Source: Thermoleophilaceae bacterium (lineage in GTDB: Bacteria > Actinomycetota > Thermoleophilia > Solirubrobacterales > Thermoleophilaceae). From it: a DNA stretch of 64,000 nt. The translations under genes and the position numbers were made by a program. The number at the start of each line of letters is the position of its first letter. Position 1 is the stretch's first letter. The stretch is taken from contig JAUJOQ010000008.1 of NCBI GenBank assembly GCA_030447725.1, forward strand, positions 50,475 to 114,474. Reading direction: 5' to 3'. Of this stretch, positions 51,052-62,174 are shown piece by piece. The notes under the pieces are model-generated. The model did no database searches. It saw only the letters and a list, made by a program, of their open reading frames with translations, and was not told the origin of the DNA.

Positions 51052-52782
51052 TCAGGTGTTGCGGTAGAGCGGTCCGTCGCCGCCCTCGGGCGTGGTCAGG
51101 CGCCCGCCCTTGGCCGTGATCGCCCCGCACTGCACGCAGTTGGTGTAGTTGACGATCACGTCCACGGGGCCCTCGGCCGGCGCGTCGTCGGGGATCTCGT
51201 AGACGCCCGCCGGGCACATCCACTGCCACGTCTCCGCGACCTCGCGCGGCACCTTGGTCTGCACGCGGATGTGGTTCGGCGCGTCGTCGCGTGTGGCGTT
51301 GCCGGAGATGAAGACACTCGAGAGCTTGTCGAAGATGTACTTGCCGTCGGGCTTGGGGTAGCCATTCTTCGTCTTGCCGATGAACATCGGCTTGACGTCG
51401 TTGCTGTGGATCTTCCACCGCCCGCCCGGGAAGCGGCCCTTCGTGGCGATCATCAGGTTGACCAGTGGGCCGCCCCTGATCAGTCCCATTTGAAACGGCT
51501 GGCGCGTGTTGCGCTGCTCGTAGAGGTCCTTGCCGATCACCGACTCGTCGACAGCGTCCTCGTATGCGGAGAAGTCGCTGGAGTCCTTCTTCAGGGCGGC
51601 GTAGATCGACTCCGCGGCCAGGATCCCCGACTTGATCGCATAGTGCACGCCCTTGAGAGCGGCCAGGTTCACCATGCCGGCCCCATCGCCGGTGAGCACC
51701 GCCCCCGGCATCGACAGCTTCGGCATGGCCCAGTAGCCGCCGGCCGGAATCGCCTTCGCGCCCCACGACACCCGCTCCCCTCCCTCGAGGATCTCGCGCA
51801 CCATCGGGTGGGTCTTGAACTGCTGGAGCAGGTCATGCGCAGAAGTTGTGGCGTCGGCGTAGTCGAGGTCGACCACGAAGCCGATGGAGACGAGGTCGTC
51901 GCCGGTCTTCTCGTCCTTCATCGGATAGATCCACGAGCCGCCGATGTGCCCGTACCTGGCGGAGATCTTCAGCGGCCAGCCGGCGAGCGTGTGGATCACG
52001 CGGTCCAGCGGCCTTGTGACCTTCCAGACCTCCTTCACGCCCAGCTCCCACACCTGAGGCTCGCGGCCCTCGCCGAGGTTGAACTCGCGGATGGCGGCGC
52101 CGGTCAGGTGGCCCCAGCAGCCCTCGGAGAGCACGGTGGCCTTGGCGGCGATGTCGGTGCCGGGCTCGAAGTTGCCCATCGGCTCGCCGTCCTTGCCGCG
52201 ACCCTTGTCGCCGGAACGCACGCCCTTCACCTCGCCGTCTGAGACGATCAGCTGGGCGGCCGAGGTCTCCGTGAGCACGTAAGCGCCGGCATCCTCGGCC
52301 TGCTGCTGCATGTAGCGGCACATCGCGGCGACCGAGACCACCTCGTTGCCCTTGTTGTGCTGAGGGGGCGGCGGGGGGATCCGAAGCTTGCGCTTCCCAT
52401 TGGGAAGGAGATAGATCGACTCCTTGTCGACCTCCCCGAAGGCGAACCCCTCCTTACGCCAGTCCTCTCGAGAGAGATCGGGAAACAGCTCCTCCAAAGG
52501 CCCGGGGCGCATCACGGCTCCCGAGAGGTTGTGCCCTCCGCATGTCTTGGCCTTCTCGATGATCGCCACCGGCACCTCACCGAGCTCCTCGAGCAGCTGC
52601 GTGTCGTCGGCCAGGAGCCCGAGCAGGCGGTTGGCGCAGGCGAGGCCGGCCGTGCCGCCGCCGACGATGGCGACCCCCACCTCGATCCGCTCGTCCTCGT
52701 CGTCGAGGTCGCCCTTGACGAACTCCTCGGGGGACTTCACCGGCGGCGGGTACGCCGCCGGCGCGAGCTTGCCGATGGCCAT
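51052..52782 (-). CDS. electron-transfer flavoprotein:quinone oxidoreductase
   Basis: Passes electrons from ETF to the membrane quinone pool, 576 aa. FAD motif [19 protein letters not shown]; family segments [33 protein letters not shown] and [11 protein letters not shown]. The C-terminal 4Fe-4S motif normally reads CxxCxxC; here it is [12 protein letters not shown], so the last Cys is absent and three cysteines remain. It follows etfB-etfA with 7 nt spacing. Function as ETF-QO is clear from context, but the cluster ligation is atypical. Confidence 0.9.
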   Translation of the reverse strand: MAIGKLAPAAYPPPVKSPEEFVKGDLDDEDERIEVGVAIVGGGTAGLACANRLLGLLADDTQLLEELGEVPVAIIEKAKTCGGHNLSGAVMRPGPLEELFPDLSREDWRKEGFAFGEVDKESIYLLPNGKRKLRIPPPPPQHNKGNEVVSVAAMCRYMQQQAEDAGAYVLTETSAAQLIVSDGEVKGVRSGDKGRGKDGEPMGNFEPGTDIAAKATVLSEGCWGHLTGAAIREFNLGEGREPQVWELGVKEVWKVTRPLDRVIHTLAGWPLKISARYGHIGGSWIYPMKDEKTGDDLVSIGFVVDLDYADATTSAHDLLQQFKTHPMVREILEGGERVSWGAKAIPAGGYWAMPKLSMPGAVLTGDGAGMVNLAALKGVHYAIKSGILAAESIYAALKKDSSDFSAYEDAVDESVIGKDLYEQRNTRQPFQMGLIRGGPLVNLMIATKGRFPGGRWKIHSNDVKPMFIGKTKNGYPKPDGKYIFDKLSSVFISGNATRDDAPNHIRVQTKVPREVAETWQWMCPAGVYEIPDDAPAEGPVDVIVNYTNCVQCGAITAKGGRLTTPEGGDGPLYRNT

Positions 52783-52789
52783 GGGCCGC

Positions 52790-53767
52790 TCAGCCGCCCT
52801 TCTTCGCCTTCACTGCCTCGGTCAGCTTGGGCAGGATCTTGTTGAGGTCGCCGACCACACCGAGGTCGGAGAACTCGAAGATCGGGGCGTTGGGGTCCTT
52901 GTTGATCGCCACGATGTTCTCCGCGGCCTGCATGCCGACCTTGTGCTGGATCGCGCCGGAGATGCCGGCCGCCAGGTACAGCTTGGGGGCCACGGTCTTG
53001 CCCGTCTGGCCGATCTGAGTGGAGTAGGGATACCAGCCGGCGTCGACCACCGCACGGGTGGCCGCGACAGTTCCGCCCAGCGCCTGCGCCAGCTCTTCGC
53101 AGAGCTCGAAGCCCTCGGCCTTGCCCAGTCCGCGGCCACCGGCCACCAGGAGGTCGGCGTCCTCGATGTTCACGTCGGCTCCGCGCTGCTCGCCGCGCTG
53201 GACCATCGTGGCCTTGGTCGAGTGCTCCTCGAGCGTCACATCGACGTCTACCACCTCGGCCGGGCCTGCACCGGACTGGGAGATCTCGAACGCGTTCAGG
53301 CGACCGATGACGATGCCCGGCTCTGAGACGTACTCCACGTCGACGATCGCCGAGTCCTGCAGGATCGGCCGCACGGCGACCAGCTTGCCGTCCTGGGCCT
53401 TGACCTGGGTGACCTCCATGGTGACCCCGGCGTTCAGCCGGGCGGCCAGGCCGGCGCCGATCTCGAAGCCGAGCAGGCCGCCGCCGAAGAGCGCGTAGCC
53501 GTAATCCTCCTCGGCGAAGATCTGGGCCATCACGTCGACGACCGGCGCTCCCAGACCCTCGGGCGCCTTTGCCCTGTAGACCTTGCGGGCTCCGTAGGAG
53601 CCCAGGCCGGCGCACATCTCGTCGGTGAGGTCGTCGCCGCCGACCACCACCACGGCGGCCTCGCCGCCGATCTGGGAGGCCAGCTTCGCGCCCTCGGAGA
53701 CCGCTCCGAGCGAGTTCTTGTTGAAGGCGCCCTCGTAGTGAAGGGCGTAGGTGAGGATCCCGCTCAT
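52790..53767 (-). CDS. etfA: electron transfer flavoprotein alpha subunit
   Basis: 325 aa, FAD-binding subunit. The C-terminal FAD domain has [41 protein letters not shown] and [17 protein letters not shown], with [19 protein letters not shown] at the end. It accepts electrons from acyl-CoA dehydrogenases. The start overlaps the etfB stop (ATGA). Confidence 0.96.
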   Translation of the reverse strand: MSGILTYALHYEGAFNKNSLGAVSEGAKLASQIGGEAAVVVVGGDDLTDEMCAGLGSYGARKVYRAKAPEGLGAPVVDVMAQIFAEEDYGYALFGGGLLGFEIGAGLAARLNAGVTMEVTQVKAQDGKLVAVRPILQDSAIVDVEYVSEPGIVIGRLNAFEISQSGAGPAEVVDVDVTLEEHSTKATMVQRGEQRGADVNIEDADLLVAGGRGLGKAEGFELCEELAQALGGTVAATRAVVDAGWYPYSTQIGQTGKTVAPKLYLAAGISGAIQHKVGMQAAENIVAINKDPNAPIFEFSDLGVVGDLNKILPKLTEAVKAKKGG

Positions 53768-54558
53768 GCCAGCAGCTTCCTTTCCTCGAGCCAGGAGACG
53801 ATCTTCCCGACCGTCTCGTTCGTGTCCTCGTCCTCGATGATCTCGCCCGCCTGCTTCGCAGGAGGCGGGTTGATCGAGAGCACCGAGGTGCGCGAGCCGC
53901 CCTCGCCGACGCGGTCGGCCTCAATGCCGGCGTCGGCGATCCCCTTCGTGTCGAGTTGCTTCTTCTTCGCGCCCATGATCGCCTTCAGCGACGGGTAGCG
54001 GGGCTCGTTGATGGCGTCGCCGACCGAGATCACCGCCGGAAGCTGGATTTCAACGGTGTCGTAGCCGTACTCGGCCTGGCGCTCGCAGCGCAGCTTGCCC
54101 TCCTCCACATCCATCTTGATCACCTGGGTGAGCGAAGGCATCCTGAGGTGGTCGGCCACGATGGCGCCCATCGTGTAGCACTCGCCGTCGTCGGACTGCT
54201 GGCCCAGCAGGACCAGATCCGGACTCTCCTCCTCCAAGATCTTCGCCAGGGCGTAGCCCGTGGCGCAGCAGTCCGAGCCCGCGAGCGCATCGTCGGTGAG
54301 GTGAATCGAGCGATCGGCGCCAAGCGACACGGCCTTGTGCAGCGCGCGGAACGCGCTCTCGGGGCCCATCGTCACGGCCACGACCTCTTCAACGTCCACG
54401 ACGCCACCCTCCTTCACCTGCATGGCGGCCTCGATGGCGTGAGTGTCGAAGGGGTTCAGGTTCTTCTCGCCGCTGCGATCGATGCGCTTGCTGCTCTGGT
54501 CGATCCTCTTCTCGACAGCGGCGTCAGGTACCTCTTTCACGAGCACACAGATCTTCAA
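53764..54558 (-). CDS. etfB: electron transfer flavoprotein beta subunit
   Basis: 264 aa, AMP-binding partner of EtfA. MKICVLVKEVPDAAVEK, LNPFDTHAIEAAMQVKE, VVAVTMGPESAFRALHKAVS and DLVLLGQQSDDGECYTMGA are standard. First gene of etfB-etfA-ETF:QO. Upstream lies a promoter with an embedded palindromic operator. Confidence 0.96.
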   Translation of the reverse strand: MKICVLVKEVPDAAVEKRIDQSSKRIDRSGEKNLNPFDTHAIEAAMQVKEGGVVDVEEVVAVTMGPESAFRALHKAVSLGADRSIHLTDDALAGSDCCATGYALAKILEEESPDLVLLGQQSDDGECYTMGAIVADHLRMPSLTQVIKMDVEEGKLRCERQAEYGYDTVEIQLPAVISVGDAINEPRYPSLKAIMGAKKKQLDTKGIADAGIEADRVGEGGSRTSVLSINPPPAKQAGEIIEDEDTNETVGKIVSWLEERKLLA

Positions 54559-54642
54559 GGGTTCTCCTTCTGTTGACCGGCGGGGCCGGCCGCGGCCGCG
54601 GCTCCGGCCCGGGGGTGCGCCTCCGCGGCGAACCCGGCGGAG

Positions 54643-54674
54643 ATTGTATCGCCCAGTTGACTGACGAGTCAGTC
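54643..54674 (-). promoter_or_regulatory. etf promoter with TetR-type operator
   Basis: A perfect 16-bp palindrome GACTGAC-GA-GTCAGTC (54659-54674) overlaps the -35 region of a promoter whose -10 is TACAAT (54643-54648 on the minus strand), 85 bp upstream of etfB. The shape fits TetR-family repressors of fatty-acid or acyl-CoA degradation genes, released by acyl-CoA. The regulator gene is not in the window. Confidence 0.7.
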
Positions 54675-54675
54675 G

Positions 54676-55125
54676 CTATACGGCGCGAACAGCCCCGCGG
54701 ATGTAGTCCACGATCTCCTTCACCGAGGAGCCGGGGGTGAATATCTCGGCTACGCCGAGCGCCTTCAGCTCCGAGATGTCGTCCTGAGGGATCGTCCCGC
54801 CGACCACGAGCACCACGTCGTCGGCGTCCTGCTCTTCCAGCAGCCGTGAGATCTTCGGTACCAGCGTCATGTGCGCGCCTGAGAGGATCGAGAGCCCCAC
54901 CGCGTCGGCGTCCTCCTGGAGAACCGTCTCCACGATCTGCTCCGGGGTCTGGTGCAGGCCGGTGTAGATCACCTCCATGCCGGCGTCGCGCAGGGCCCGG
55001 GCGATGATCTTGGCACCGCGGTCGTGGCCGTCGAGCCCGGGCTTGGCCACCACCACCCGGATCTTCTTGCCGGCGGCGCGCTCGGAAGTCTCGCTCTCGC
55101 GGGATGTCTCGGCATCGGCGGGCAC
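54676..55125 (-). CDS. acyl-CoA mutase small (B12-binding) subunit
   Basis: 149 aa cobalamin-binding domain: [20 protein letters not shown] contains the DxHxxG motif (lower axial His), then [34 protein letters not shown] and [19 protein letters not shown]. The N-terminal ~20 residues are a polar extension. It works with the large subunit encoded just upstream. Split B12 mutases are typical of isobutyryl-CoA and archaeal-type methylmalonyl-CoA mutases. Confidence 0.92.
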   Translation of the reverse strand: MPADAETSRESETSERAAGKKIRVVVAKPGLDGHDRGAKIIARALRDAGMEVIYTGLHQTPEQIVETVLQEDADAVGLSILSGAHMTLVPKISRLLEEQDADDVVLVVGGTIPQDDISELKALGVAEIFTPGSSVKEIVDYIRGAVRAV

Positions 55126-55193
55126 CGACGGCGATTCTAGTGGTGCCCGGTGGAGCCGACCTGGCGCGGGACCCTACGTCGCGCCGAGCCTCA

Positions 55194-56840
<1,647 letters not shown>

Positions 56841-56879
56841 GCCGCAAGCCTACGGCAGCGCGGCGGCGAGAACCCCAGG

Positions 56880-57053
56880 CTACCCGCGGGTCTTGCGGGC
56901 GATCAGCGTCAGGATCGCGCCGATCACCAGGATCATGGCCAGGATCACGAGCACGATGGTCAGCACGCCGCTGCCGCCGTCAGGGTTCTCGCCCCTCCCC
57001 TCCGCCAGGGGAAGGACCGCCGCCAGGAGGGTCGTGGCGCTGTAGAGGAGCAT
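56880..57053 (-). CDS. 57-aa membrane protein
   Basis: Short ORF MLLYSATTLLAAVLPLAEGR, a glycine-rich linker, then a clear transmembrane helix (VLTIVLVILAMILVIGAILT) and a basic end (LIARKTRG). The N-terminal part may be a cleaved signal or a second helix. Located 10 nt after the uvsE stop, so likely co-transcribed. The ribosome-binding site is weak. Function unknown. Confidence 0.65.
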   Translation of the reverse strand: MLLYSATTLLAAVLPLAEGRGENPDGGSGVLTIVLVILAMILVIGAILTLIARKTRG

Positions 57054-57063
57054 GGGAGCCGCT

Positions 57064-58023
57064 CTACCCGGCGACGGCCGCGGCTAACCCGCCGGTCAAG
57101 CCGCGGGCCTCGAGCTGGTCGCGCAGCCTCAGAAGGGCCAGATCCTTCCCCTTGGCCTCCAGCATCACGTCGAAGTCACCCAGCCCGGACGTCTCGCGGA
57201 GAAGCGCCTCGAACGCCATCGGGTCGACCAGGTCGGCGTGCGCCCGTAGCTCCGGGAACACCGCCGTGCGCTCCACCCGCCGGCCCGCCTTCTTCTTGCG
57301 TTCGGTGAGATCGAGCCGGGGTGAGGAGAAGTGGATCTTTGGGATGGCGTGCTGCCAGGTCGAGAAGGCGAGCTCGAGAGCGTCGCGAGCACCGATCCCG
57401 TCCGGGTCGTGGCAGTGGTGGTGCAGGAGATCGAAGACCAGTGGGATCCCGGCCCGCCGGGCGAGCGCCTCCACGGCGCCCACGCCATAGATCCGGTCGT
57501 CGTTCTCGATCGCGAGGCGCGCCCGCGCCGCCGCAGAGAGCGCTTCGAAGCCGCGCATGAAGCGGTCGGCTCCCGCATCCAGTCCACCCGCCGCCCCGCC
57601 CACGTGCAGCACCACCACGGATTCGCGCGGAAGCTCCATGGCGTCCATCAACGCGGCCTGCACCTCCAGCTCGGCCACCGCGTTGGCCACGACGCCGCCG
57701 TCCTCGGAGTTGAGCACCGTGTACTGGCCGGGATGGGTCGAGAGGCGGATGTCGAGCGTGCGCGCCAGCTCGCCCACCCGCTGGAGGTCGCCGGCACACT
57801 CCTCCACCTGGCGGTGGAACTGGGGGAGATCGGGGTGGCTGGCGTAGGGCGCGAGAGCGGTGGCCATCCGGTACATCCGGACGTCGTGCTCGTCCAGATA
57901 GCGGAGGATCTCCTCCAGGTATCCGAGCGAGACCCGGAGGTGGGGCCCTGATCGCCAGCGGCGGGCGTCGTGGGACGGCAGCCCGCCGTCGCCGAGCACC
58001 TTGACGGCGAAGCCCAACCTCAT
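57064..58023 (-). CDS. uvsE: UV DNA damage endonuclease UvsE/UvdE
   Basis: 319 aa TIM-barrel nuclease that nicks DNA 5' to UV photoproducts and other lesions. Segments RMYRMATALAPYASHPDLP, RLSTHPGQYTVLNSED, VLHVGGAAGGLD, LAIENDDRIYG, FDLLHHHCHDP and KIHFSSPRLDLTERK carry the metal ligands (His, Glu, Asp) of the family. The C-terminus DVMLEAKGKDLALLRLRDQL is typical. Complete. Confidence 0.93.
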   Translation of the reverse strand: MRLGFAVKVLGDGGLPSHDARRWRSGPHLRVSLGYLEEILRYLDEHDVRMYRMATALAPYASHPDLPQFHRQVEECAGDLQRVGELARTLDIRLSTHPGQYTVLNSEDGGVVANAVAELEVQAALMDAMELPRESVVVLHVGGAAGGLDAGADRFMRGFEALSAAARARLAIENDDRIYGVGAVEALARRAGIPLVFDLLHHHCHDPDGIGARDALELAFSTWQHAIPKIHFSSPRLDLTERKKKAGRRVERTAVFPELRAHADLVDPMAFEALLRETSGLGDFDVMLEAKGKDLALLRLRDQLEARGLTGGLAAAVAG

Positions 58024-58042
58024 GCGAGAAGGGCCTCTCCGT

Positions 58043-58201
58043 CTACTCGCTGCCGGTGCCGAAAGGCCCGGGCGAGTCCGAGTGCTGCTCGGTGTCCCAG
58101 TTCGTGGACGAATCCTCCTGGGCCTGCTTGGGCTCCTGGTCCTGGCCGTCGCCGGCCTCGGCCGCCTTTTCCTCGTCGCGTTCCTTCTCTTCGTCGGTCA
58201 T
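58043..58201 (-). CDS. 52-aa acidic hydrophilic protein
   Basis: MTDEEKERDEEKAAEAGDG, then KQAQEDSSTNWDTEQHSD and a Gly-rich end. Highly charged and probably disordered. GGGAAAGGG precedes the chosen ATG; an upstream in-frame start is less likely. Similar small acidic proteins are common in actinobacteria; function unknown. Confidence 0.6.
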   Translation of the reverse strand: MTDEEKERDEEKAAEAGDGQDQEPKQAQEDSSTNWDTEQHSDSPGPFGTGSE

Positions 58202-58277
58202 GTAGGTCCCTTTCCCGTCGGAGGTGGTTCTACTCATTGCCGGGGGTTACGGCTGGGGCCGGCGGAGAGATCAGAGC

Positions 58278-58601
58278 TCAGTCGTAGCTCAGCGAGTCGC
58301 TGGACAGGCCAAGCACTACGACGACCAGCACCAACAGGCCGATGATCGCCGCCGCGACGGCGGCGGTGCCAACCGAGAGCAGCACTCCCGCCACCGTCCC
58401 CCTGCGCCGTCGGATCACTGCGATGCCGGTGGCCAGCGCCGCCGCCGACAGCGGGACCATGTAGGCGAAGGTGACCCAGGCATCGCCGCTGACTCCCGCG
58501 ACGGCCAGCGCGAGGAGGGCGAGGACCGTGCCGGCCACCGCCAGCAGAGGATGCACGAGCAGCGCCCGCAGCCACGGCAGTTCTCGGCGCTCGGATGTCA
58601 C
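58278..58601 (-). CDS. small membrane protein, 107 aa
   Basis: Three predicted membrane helices (LLVHPLLAVAGTVLALLALAV, FAYMVPLSAAALATGIAVI, GVLLSVGTAAVAAAIIGLLV...). The helix pattern resembles DUF4190-type actinobacterial membrane proteins. The GTG start is chosen so the protein begins before the first helix (TSERRELPWLRALLV); longer starts are possible. Function unknown. Confidence 0.65.
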   Translation of the reverse strand: MTSERRELPWLRALLVHPLLAVAGTVLALLALAVAGVSGDAWVTFAYMVPLSAAALATGIAVIRRRRGTVAGVLLSVGTAAVAAAIIGLLVLVVVVLGLSSDSLSYD

Positions 58602-58611
58602 GGCGCAGAGG

Positions 58612-59412
58612 CTAACCCCGGCGCAGAAGGGCGCGCGCGCCGCCGTCGCGCAGCCTGCCTGCGAGGTAACCGCCACCGCCGCCGGCGATGCCGATGCCCG
58701 CGACAGCTCCGGCGATCCGCAGCCGCCGGCGGAGCTGGTCGAAGCGCATGATCCGCCAGCCCCTCTCGCGCGCGATCCGCTCGAGCTCGGAGTCCGGGTT
58801 CACGGCCACCGGGTGGCCCACGGACTCGAGCATCGGCAGGTCTGACTCGGAGTCGGAGTAGGCGTAGGAGGCGGAGAGGTCGATGCCGCGCTCGGCCGCC
58901 ACCTCAACGATGGCCTGCGCCTTGCCCGAGCGGTAGGTGAACGGGCCGTCCGCCTCACCGGTGTACACCCCATTGATCACCTTGGAACGAGTGCCGATCC
59001 CGCCGTCGAGCACCAGCACGTGCGCCATCAGCTCCGCCATCTCGTGCGAGGCGGCGGTCACGATGAAGGCCGGCCGGCCCGCGTCCTGGTGGTCGTAGGC
59101 CGTTCGCAGCACCTCCGGATAGATCCGAGGCAACACCCCCGCGAGCACGCCGGGACTCAGGCGCTGCAGCTCCTTCACGGGGATGCCGGCGATGGCGTCG
59201 AGGATCCGCTCGCGGATGTCCTCGCTGGCGGCGTCGGTCGAGCCCTGGAGACGGAACTTGACGTTGGCCCAGAGGTCCCCGAGCAGCTCCCTGCGGCCGA
59301 TCATCCCCGAGCGGTAGGCGGCGCGGGCGAAATGGACGCCCGACGAGCCCTCGATGAGGGTCTTGTCGAGATCGAAGAAGGCGGCGCCCGAGGGGTCTGG
59401 CGTAGCCGCCAA
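58612..59412 (-). CDS. HAD-IB family phosphatase (SerB/PlsC-associated type)
   Basis: 266 aa. Nucleophile motif AAFFDLDKTLIEGSSG, motif II FIVTAASHEMAELMA, and motif III SYAYSDSESDLPMLESVG, ending in VGHPVAVNPDSELERIARER, all typical of HAD-IB/SerB-like phosphatases. A C-terminal glycine-rich hydrophobic stretch (IAGAVAGIGIAGGGGGYLAG) may be membrane-associated. The TTG start follows GGAGG by 6 nt and overlaps no gene; 3 nt separate it from the thiolase stop. Substrate unknown; lysophospholipid or glycerol-phosphate metabolism is common. Confidence 0.85.
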   Translation of the reverse strand: MAATPDPSGAAFFDLDKTLIEGSSGVHFARAAYRSGMIGRRELLGDLWANVKFRLQGSTDAASEDIRERILDAIAGIPVKELQRLSPGVLAGVLPRIYPEVLRTAYDHQDAGRPAFIVTAASHEMAELMAHVLVLDGGIGTRSKVINGVYTGEADGPFTYRSGKAQAIVEVAAERGIDLSASYAYSDSESDLPMLESVGHPVAVNPDSELERIARERGWRIMRFDQLRRRLRIAGAVAGIGIAGGGGGYLAGRLRDGGARALLRRG

Positions 59413-59414
59413 GG

Positions 59415-60599
59415 TCAGCCTCCGTTGACCTCCACGATCACGGCGTCGCCCTGGCCGCCGCCAGAGCAGATGGCCGCCACGCCCATGCCGCCCCCGCGGC
59501 GGCCGAGCTCGCGCACCAGGCTGCCGAGGATGCGGGCGCCCGACGCGCCGATCGGATGTCCGAGGGCGATCGCGCCGCCGTTCACGTTGACCTTCGACTC
59601 GTCGGCGCCCAGCATGCGCACCGAGTTGATCGCCACCGAGGCGAACGCCTCGTTGATCTCGAACAGGTCGATGTCGTCGAGCTCGAGACCGGCCTTCTCG
59701 AGCGCCAGCTTCGTTGCGTTCGCGGGCGTGCGCGCGAGGTAGGGGAAGTCGTCGGCCACGGCGGCCTGGGCCACGATCGTGGCCAGGATCGTCTTGCCGT
59801 TGGCCTTCGCCCACCCTTCGCTGGCCAGCACCACGGCGCCGGCCCCGTCGTTCACGCCAGGGGAGTTGCCAGCGGTGTGCGAGCCCTCCTTGCCGGTCAG
59901 GCCCGGAAGCTTGGCCAGGGACTCGAGCGAGGACTCGCGTCGCGGGGCTTCATCGACCTCGACCACGGTGTCGCCCTTGCGCGAGCTGATGGTCACCGGG
60001 ACGATCTCCTCGGGCAGCCTGCCGTCGTCGGTCGCCTCGATCGCCAGCTCGTGGCTGCGCAGCGCCCACCGGTCCATGTCGGGGCGTGTGATCTCCAGCT
60101 CGTCGCCCACCTCGGTGGCCTCGGCGAACATCTGCTTGTTGGTGAAGGGGTTGATCAGCCCGTCGTGCACCATCGCGTCGAGCATCTTGGCGTCCCCCAT
60201 CCGATACCCGAAGCGCGCCTTCTCGAGCATGTAGGGCGCGTTGGACATCGACTCCATCCCCCCCGCGACGGCCACGTCGAGGTCGCCGGCGCGCACGGCC
60301 TGGTCCACGATCCCGGCCGACCGGATTCCCGAGGCGCAGACCTTGTTCACGGTCTCCGAGGAGACCTCCTTCGGAATCCCAGCCTTGATCTGGGCCTGCC
60401 GCGAGGGCACCTGGCCCTGGCCGGCCTGGAGCACCTGGCCGAAGACCACGTGTTGCACCTCGCCCGGTGAGACCTCCGCGCGGTCGAGCGCCGCGGCGAT
60501 CGCGTGACCGCCCAGGTCGGTCGCCCCGAGGGACGAGAGGGCGCCGCCCATCTTGCCGAACGGGGTGCGTGCGGTGCCGAGGATCACGGTCTTGGGCAT
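59415..60599 (-). CDS. acetyl-CoA acetyltransferase (thiolase)
   Basis: 394 aa. Motifs: active-site Cys in NKVCASGIRSAGIVDQAV, GGMESMSNAPYML, NEAFASVAINSVRMLG, GGAIALGHPIGASGARI and the second Cys region VAAICSGGGQGDAVIVE. Biosynthetic or degradative direction cannot be told; with etf genes nearby beta-oxidation is plausible. The ATG at 60599 is the family start. Confidence 0.93.
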   Translation of the reverse strand: MPKTVILGTARTPFGKMGGALSSLGATDLGGHAIAAALDRAEVSPGEVQHVVFGQVLQAGQGQVPSRQAQIKAGIPKEVSSETVNKVCASGIRSAGIVDQAVRAGDLDVAVAGGMESMSNAPYMLEKARFGYRMGDAKMLDAMVHDGLINPFTNKQMFAEATEVGDELEITRPDMDRWALRSHELAIEATDDGRLPEEIVPVTISSRKGDTVVEVDEAPRRESSLESLAKLPGLTGKEGSHTAGNSPGVNDGAGAVVLASEGWAKANGKTILATIVAQAAVADDFPYLARTPANATKLALEKAGLELDDIDLFEINEAFASVAINSVRMLGADESKVNVNGGAIALGHPIGASGARILGSLVRELGRRGGGMGVAAICSGGGQGDAVIVEVNGG

Positions 60600-60708
60600 G
60601 GGCGTATCGGCCTCCTTGGGGGCGTCTTGCGGGCGTCGCTGACGATAGTGAAGCGCCCTCGGGCGCCAGGGAGTGGTGGCCCGGCGGGCCTCCCTAGACT
60701 CACCGCGC

Positions 60709-62169
60709 ATGCCCGACATCACAGTCAACGCCCGCAGCGGCGCCCCAGAGGAGACCTCCGCCGACACCCGTGTGGTGGCGCTGTTCGAGGGCGAGGAGCT
60801 GGCCGACGCGCAGCTGCAGGAGCTGGTCTCGCTTGGCGAGGCCAAGCCCGGGCTCGGCAAGGTGGCCACAGACCGCGAGGACGCACCCGGCGGCGGGCGC
60901 CGGCGGGTGCTGATCGCCGGCCTCGGCAAGCGAGAGGAGCTGGACTCCGAGAAGGCCCGCGTGGCCGCGGCCGCGGTGGCAGGGAAGGCAAAGGAGCTCG
61001 GCTCGGTGTCTCTCTCCTGGGCCGCTCCCGACGGAGTGGCGGGAGCGCTGGTCGAGGGAACGCTGCTCAAGCTCTACTCGTTCGACCGCTTCAAGTCCAA
61101 GAAGGGAGATTCCGATTCCGACGAGCCGGAGGGCGGCCTGGAGTCGCTGGAGATCGCCGGCCCGGACCTGGATCCCGATGAGGTGGAGCGCGGCAGGGTC
61201 GTGGCGGCGGCCCAGAACGCGGCGCGCGATTTGCAGAACCTGCCGTCCAACGTGGCGGATCCCACCTTCCTGGCCGGACGGGCAGAGGAGATCGCCGCAG
61301 GCCACGACGACCTCGAGCTCGAGGTGCTCGACCGGGACTCGATCGCCGCCCACGGCATGGGCGCCTTCACCGCCGTGGCCAAGGGGACCGACAACGAGCC
61401 GCGCCTGATCGTGCTGCGCTACCGCGGCGGCGAGAACGGCCCGCACCTGGGCTTCGTGGGCAAGGCCGTGACCTTCGATACGGGAGGGATATCGCTGAAG
61501 CCCGGAGCCAAGATGAGCGAGATGAAGTTCGACATGTCCGGAGGCGCCGCCGTGCTCGAGGCCATGGACGCGATCGCTTCCCTGCGCCTGCCGGTGACCG
61601 TGACGGCGGTGGTGCCGGCCACCGAGAACATGCCGAGCGGCCACGCCACCAAGCCCGGCGACATCGTGACCGCGCTGAACGGCAAGACGATCGAGATCAA
61701 CAACACCGACGCCGAGGGCAGGCTGATCCTGGCCGACTCCCTCGCCTACGCCGTAGAGCACGGCGTCGAGCGGATCGTGAACCTCGCCACGCTGACCGGT
61801 GCGATCATCATCGCCCTCGGCTCGACGCACGCAGGACTCTTCTCCAACGACGACGACTGGGTCGGTGAGGTGGAGGAAGCCTGCAAGGGCACCGGAGAGC
61901 TGGGCTGGCGGCTGCCGCTGCACTCCGAGTACGCCGACCTGGTGAAGGGCAAGTACGCCGACCTCGACAACGCCCCGGAGGGCCGCAAGGCCTCGTCGAT
62001 CACGGCCGCCGAGTTCCTGAAGAATTTCGTGGGCGAGGTGCCGTGGGTGCACATCGACATCGCCGGCACGGCTTGGGGGGGCACGCGACCGTACGTGGGC
62101 AGCGGCGCGTCGGGCTTCGGGGTACGCACGCTGGTGGAGCTCGCCAGGCGAGCGGCCGGCCGCCCCTGA
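60709..62169 (+). CDS. pepA: leucyl aminopeptidase, M17 family
   Basis: 486-aa di-metal aminopeptidase. C-terminal catalytic domain: LGFVGKAVTFDTGGISLKPG, KFDMSGGAAVLEAMDAIA, NTDAEGRLILADSLAYA and ATLTGAIIIALGSTHAGLFS. The N-terminal ~180 residues carry the less conserved domain. It begins the plus-strand group pepA-lipoprotein-aldo/keto reductase. Cleaves N-terminal residues from peptides. Confidence 0.94.
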   Translation: MPDITVNARSGAPEETSADTRVVALFEGEELADAQLQELVSLGEAKPGLGKVATDREDAPGGGRRRVLIAGLGKREELDSEKARVAAAAVAGKAKELGSVSLSWAAPDGVAGALVEGTLLKLYSFDRFKSKKGDSDSDEPEGGLESLEIAGPDLDPDEVERGRVVAAAQNAARDLQNLPSNVADPTFLAGRAEEIAAGHDDLELEVLDRDSIAAHGMGAFTAVAKGTDNEPRLIVLRYRGGENGPHLGFVGKAVTFDTGGISLKPGAKMSEMKFDMSGGAAVLEAMDAIASLRLPVTVTAVVPATENMPSGHATKPGDIVTALNGKTIEINNTDAEGRLILADSLAYAVEHGVERIVNLATLTGAIIIALGSTHAGLFSNDDDWVGEVEEACKGTGELGWRLPLHSEYADLVKGKYADLDNAPEGRKASSITAAEFLKNFVGEVPWVHIDIAGTAWGGTRPYVGSGASGFGVRTLVELARRAAGRP

Positions 62170-62174
62170 CGGGC

